From Planctomycetota bacterium (lineage in GTDB: Bacteria > Planctomycetota > Planctomycetia > Pirellulales > Pirellulaceae): a stretch of DNA of 17,511 bases. The notes beneath the pieces were generated by a model. The model saw only the letters and a list, made by a program, of their open reading frames with translations, made no database searches and was not told the origin of the DNA. Below are positions 14,940-17,511 of this stretch, one piece after another. Made by a program: the position numbers and the translations under genes. Positions within the stretch are counted from its first letter, which is position 1. Every line of letters begins with the position of its first letter. Where the stretch lies: the NCBI GenBank assembly GCA_029259935.1, contig JAJDEH010000058.1:1-17511 (forward strand). The letters are read 5' to 3'.

Positions 14940-15503
14940 TCAACTGGCGTTATAGTGGTTCATACAGTATGCAGTGCCATCTTGAGTCCAACAGGTCACC
15001 GCTTCAACGGCACGAGCCGTCGTTTGTTCCATTTCCGGCAATTCTTCTTTAGTAAACTTGCTCAATACAAAGTCCGATACGTTCCAGTTTTCGGCGGGAG
15101 GACCAATTCCGATTCTCAACCGTGAAAACTCGTTCGTACCAAGTCGATTAATAATATCTTCCAAACCTCGCTGGCCGCCGAACGAACCCTTGGGGCGAAA
15201 TCGCAGTTTACCCAAGTTCAGGTTGAAGTCGTCGCAGACAACCAGCAAATCCGAATTATCAAGTTTGTAAAAGTCGCGGGCCGGCTGCACGCTGTTGCCG
15301 CTGTTGTTCATGTAGGTCGAGGGGCAAAGCAGCAAGGCCTTCTCACCTTTAATGCTGGCTTCGACCAGCTCGCCCTGAAACCGATCTCGCGGGCGGCCGG
15401 TACCGTATACACGAGCCAACTCGGCCAGCACTTCGAACCCGATGTTATGCCGCGTGCCAACGTATTTTCGACCGGGATTGCCCAGCCCTACAATGAGTTT
15501 CAC
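14940..15503 (-). CDS. pth: Peptidyl-tRNA hydrolase
   Basis: About 187 residues, the usual Pth length. The GTG at 15503 is preferred: AAGG lies 10 bases upstream and the result VKLIVGLGNPG fits the family; a GTG at 15512 would add three residues with almost no spacer. Family motifs are VGLGNPGRKYVGTRHNIGFEVL, with the catalytic His (RHNIGF), LLCPSTYMNNSGNSV, VVCDDFNLNLGKLRF and GSFGGQRGLEDI. It releases peptides from drop-off peptidyl-tRNA in the cytoplasm. It lies between rplY (about 30 bases) and rpsF (51 bases) on one strand. Confidence 0.96.
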   Translation of the reverse strand: MKLIVGLGNPGRKYVGTRHNIGFEVLAELARVYGTGRPRDRFQGELVEASIKGEKALLLCPSTYMNNSGNSVQPARDFYKLDNSDLLVVCDDFNLNLGKLRFRPKGSFGGQRGLEDIINRLGTNEFSRLRIGIGPPAENWNVSDFVLSKFTKEELPEMEQTTARAVEAVTCWTQDGTAYCMNHYNAS

Positions 15504-15533
15504 GGCATGCACACCTTGAAGTCGCCACGACTT

Positions 15534-16169
15534 TTATTCTTTTCCTTCCTCCTCTTCCTTGCGTCCAATTATCTCCGGCTCCACCGAACCGGCTGGTAGC
15601 GCGCCGTCTTCCGCCTCAAGTTCTTCCGTCGGCTCGACGCATTGCACGATGACCACTTCGGGGTCGGTAAGCAGTTCCACTCCGTCGGGCAACTCGATCG
15701 CCGCCGCCGTGAGCGTCTCGCCGAGTTCCAACGTATTGATATTCATGGACAGCTTTTCAGGTATCGCCCTTACCGGACATTTGATCTCAATCTCGTGAAG
15801 CGGCTGCTGAACGACGCCTCCCGCTCTGGTTCCCGGAGCGACTCCGCGCAGTTCGACGCTGACGGTGAATTCCGCCGTTCCCTCTTTCTCGACGCGCGTC
15901 AGATCGACGTGCAGCAATTCGATGCCAAAGGCGTCCCATTGGACTTCACGAATCAGCGCGGCATCGGAAACATCGCCGTGAATTTCGACAAACTGGCTTC
16001 CATGGCGAATCGCTCCCGTCAGCTCGTCGGCCGGCACGGAGAGACAAACATTTTCACCACCGAGCCCATACAGCACCGCAGGAATCTTGCCCGCCTGGCG
16101 CTCGCGACGCGCGACGCTGGATCCACGCGATTTGCGCACCGTTACGTTTAGAACTTCAGCCTCAGACAC
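15534..16169 (-). CDS. rplY: 50S ribosomal protein L25 (CTC form)
   Basis: A 211-residue protein starting with GTG at 16169 and an AGGAAAGG 9 bases upstream. The N-terminal L25 domain (about 1-95) is clear: VRKSRGSSVARRERQAGKIPAVLYGLGGEN, then VEIHGDVSDAALIREVQWD. The TL5/CTC beta domain follows, with VELRGVAPGTRAGGVVQQPLHEIEIKC. The last 30 residues are acidic. The protein binds 5S rRNA. It heads the rplY-pth-rpsF-ssb-rplI run on the minus strand, and its promoter should lie in the 260 bases before it, divergent from the groES-like gene. Confidence 0.95.
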   Translation of the reverse strand: MSEAEVLNVTVRKSRGSSVARRERQAGKIPAVLYGLGGENVCLSVPADELTGAIRHGSQFVEIHGDVSDAALIREVQWDAFGIELLHVDLTRVEKEGTAEFTVSVELRGVAPGTRAGGVVQQPLHEIEIKCPVRAIPEKLSMNINTLELGETLTAAAIELPDGVELLTDPEVVIVQCVEPTEELEAEDGALPAGSVEPEIIGRKEEEEGKE

Positions 16170-16356
16170 AATTTCACGCCTTTCCTAAATTTCATGCACC
16201 CGGTCTTGCGTCCACCAATGCGGAACCACAACCGCTGGGCCCTTCGCTTATTAGCAAACGCGTTATTCTGCCATATTCCAGCCCGATTACAAGCCCAAGT
16301 TCCCTTGTCGTAAGTGAAAACAGCGATTACGCTTAACGCAGCCAAGAACATGAGAC

Positions 16357-16378
16357 CGACCGAACATGGGTTCGGTCG
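16357..16378 (+). promoter_or_regulatory. Perfect 9-bp hairpin in the groES-like leader
   Basis: CGACCGAAC and GTTCGGTCG surround the loop ATGG, about 51 bases before the GroES-like ATG. It does not match CIRCE (TTAGCACTC-N9-GAGTGCTAA) and no T-run follows. It may be an operator or an mRNA structure. Confidence 0.4.
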
Positions 16379-16429
16379 AAGTGGATGCGTTCGAGGCGGG
16401 CTTGGGTTGATTAGACCAACGAGGAGGAC

Positions 16430-16765
16430 ATGGGGAAAAAGAAGGCCAAGAAACAGGTATTTGAATACGTCGAACCGGTGGGTGCCCGGGTGCTGGTGCG
16501 CAAGGATGAGCCCAAACGCGAGACAAAAGGCGGAATCGCTCTACCGGACGCCGCCGAAATACCCACGATCACCGGAAGAATCGTCACCATTTCCACGCTG
16601 ATCGAGAACGACGAGGATGTGCCTCTGCGCCAATACGATAAGGTGCTGTTCCACCCCAAAAACGCCATCCCGGTTGACTTTGAATCGGACAACCAACTGT
16701 ATGTTGTGCCGGTCGAGGATATTGTGGCGGTCTTTCGCCGAGATCCCTCGGAGCCAGAAGAGTAG
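16430..16765 (+). CDS. Co-chaperonin GroES-like protein
   Basis: A 111-residue protein with a strong GAGGAGG just before its ATG. It has the GroES roof and mobile-loop pattern: VEPVGARVLVRKDEP, then ETKGGIALPDAAE (mobile loop), ITGRIVTIS, YDKVLFHPKNAIPVDF and LYVVPVEDIVAVF. A basic N-terminus (KKKAKK) and an acidic C-terminal tail (DPSEPEE) are additions. GroES caps the GroEL chamber; planctomycetes carry several divergent GroES copies. No groEL follows: the next gene is convergent, so this is an orphan copy. Confidence 0.85.
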   Translation: MGKKKAKKQVFEYVEPVGARVLVRKDEPKRETKGGIALPDAAEIPTITGRIVTISTLIENDEDVPLRQYDKVLFHPKNAIPVDFESDNQLYVVPVEDIVAVFRRDPSEPEE

Positions 16766-16803
16766 AGGGCGCGGGACAAAAACGGGGCGAGCTTGAATGC
16801 TGG

Positions 16804-17511
16804 TTACGGCGTCGGCTCGTTCCTGCTGAGCGCGTTGAGCAAATTGCCGTGCAACGTGTTCGTGGCGGCGATCACAAAGGTGGGGTTCCACAAGTCGAAT
16901 GCAGCGCCCTCGATGTTGGAAATGACCCCACCTGCTTCCCTCACCAGCAACACCCCCGCCGCCGCGTCCCAAGGCTTGACGCTGGTCGCCCAATAGCCAT
17001 CCAAACGGCCGGAAGCCACATAGCACAGGTTCAGCGCGCACGACCCCATGCGCCGCAATGCCTGGCACTCGTGCAGGACTTCGACAAATCGCAATATTTC
17101 CCGCGAGCCGCGCGGAACATTCGCCGAAAAACTGGCGGCCACCAACGCTTGATTCATTTCCTGACAATCGCTGACAAGAATCTTCTTTTCGTTCAGGAAG
17201 GCACCATTTCCGCGTTGGGCGGTAAAGCACTCGCCGGTGATCGGGTCGAAAACCGTGGCAACCTCAAGCTGGCCGTTGGCTTCGAGGGCGATGGAAACGG
17301 AGAAGTTGGGAAGTTGATGCACGTAGTTCGTGGTGCCATCCAAAGGGTCGACGATCCAGCGGAATAGGGAACCGTCTTTGGTTGCCCCACCGGAATCTTC
17401 ACGGGCCTCCGCCGCATCTTCCTCACCCAAAAAGTCGTGTTCGGGAAAGGCCTCCTCGACAATCTTGCGAATCACCTGTTGGGAAGCCAGATCGGCTTCG
17501 GTCACCAGATC
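16804..17511 (-). CDS. Inositol monophosphatase family protein (5' end beyond window)
   Basis: The frame reads open to base 17511. The first codons inside, DLVTEAD, are an internal family motif, so the GTG at 17505 is a Val codon and the true start lies outside. The metal and catalytic motifs are all present: LGEED (Glu), WIVDPLDGTTNYVH (Asp, Asp) and KPWDAAAGVLLVREAGG (Asp). These enzymes use magnesium to hydrolyse inositol-1-phosphate or related phosphates (SuhB, histidinol-phosphatase, CysQ-like); which one cannot be settled here. It converges on the groES-like gene 38 bases away, with no obvious terminator between. Confidence 0.93.
   Translation of the reverse strand, partial: DLVTEADLASQQVIRKIVEEAFPEHDFLGEEDAAEAREDSGGATKDGSLFRWIVDPLDGTTNYVHQLPNFSVSIALEANGQLEVATVFDPITGECFTAQRGNGAFLNEKKILVSDCQEMNQALVAASFSANVPRGSREILRFVEVLHECQALRRMGSCALNLCYVASGRLDGYWATSVKPWDAAAGVLLVREAGGVISNIEGAAFDLWNPTFVIAATNTLHGNLLNALSRNEPTP

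Noticed and set aside
16357..16378. CIRCE element (HrcA operator)
   Set aside because: Arms and spacer length do not match TTAGCACTC-N9-GAGTGCTAA.
17505..17505. GTG at 17505 as the start of the inositol monophosphatase gene
   Set aside because: The two preceding codons complete the conserved DLVTEAD motif, so the gene begins outside the window.

Overview
The window looks like a piece of chromosome from a planctomycete, probably near the Pirellulales. The signs are a secreted PQQ-type beta-propeller protein whose mature end begins with DWPQFRGP, a tiny FSLATIL-type single-pass membrane protein, an L9 with a basic N-terminal extension, frequent GTG/TTG starts, and several exported enzymes with Sec or Tat signals. 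No tRNA, rRNA, CRISPR array, transposase or integrase was seen. The taxonomic call is an inference from protein families only.

Left part (1-3917): a polysaccharide-type locus, all on the minus strand. A secreted PL10-like pectate lyase has its own candidate promoter with a palindrome in the spacer. It is followed by a MarR regulator, and 35 bases downstream of that begins a secreted right-handed beta-helix protein that runs off the left edge. This last gene is the most striking object in the window. It holds about 13 coils of 22-25 residues (nearly all 23) with Asn and Cys ladders, and seven successive coils alternate basic and acidic. It has no stop within the window, so it is easily missed by stop-to-stop ORF finding.

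Middle part (3979-8508): tsaB (tRNA t6A synthesis) on the minus strand, then a 521-base gene-poor gap with an orphan minus-strand terminator-like hairpin. On the plus strand follow a YfcE-like metallophosphoesterase, a Tat-exported TIM-barrel sugar isomerase/epimerase-like protein and the PQQ-type propeller protein.

Region 8515-13079: a MocR-type regulator (GntR-like wHTH fused to an aminotransferase domain) is divergent from a plus-strand run of four genes. These are a stand-alone CTP-synthase-type glutamine amidotransferase-like protein (Cys kept, the His-Pro-Glu motif replaced by Val-Pro-Gln), a PhzF-family isomerase, a NIPSNAP protein and a GNAT acetyltransferase. The shared divergent region carries two AATTGTAYC direct repeats over the MocR promoter. 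This is the best candidate for an undescribed small-molecule module.

Right part (13151-17511): a 44-residue membrane protein meets rplI tail to tail in a shared CTAG. The conserved minus-strand translation operon runs rplY-pth-rpsF-ssb-rplI, with no rpsR between ssb and rplI. Divergent from it is a lone GroES-like co-chaperonin gene with a 9-bp perfect hairpin in its leader. A partial inositol-monophosphatase-family gene converges from the right edge and is cut there.
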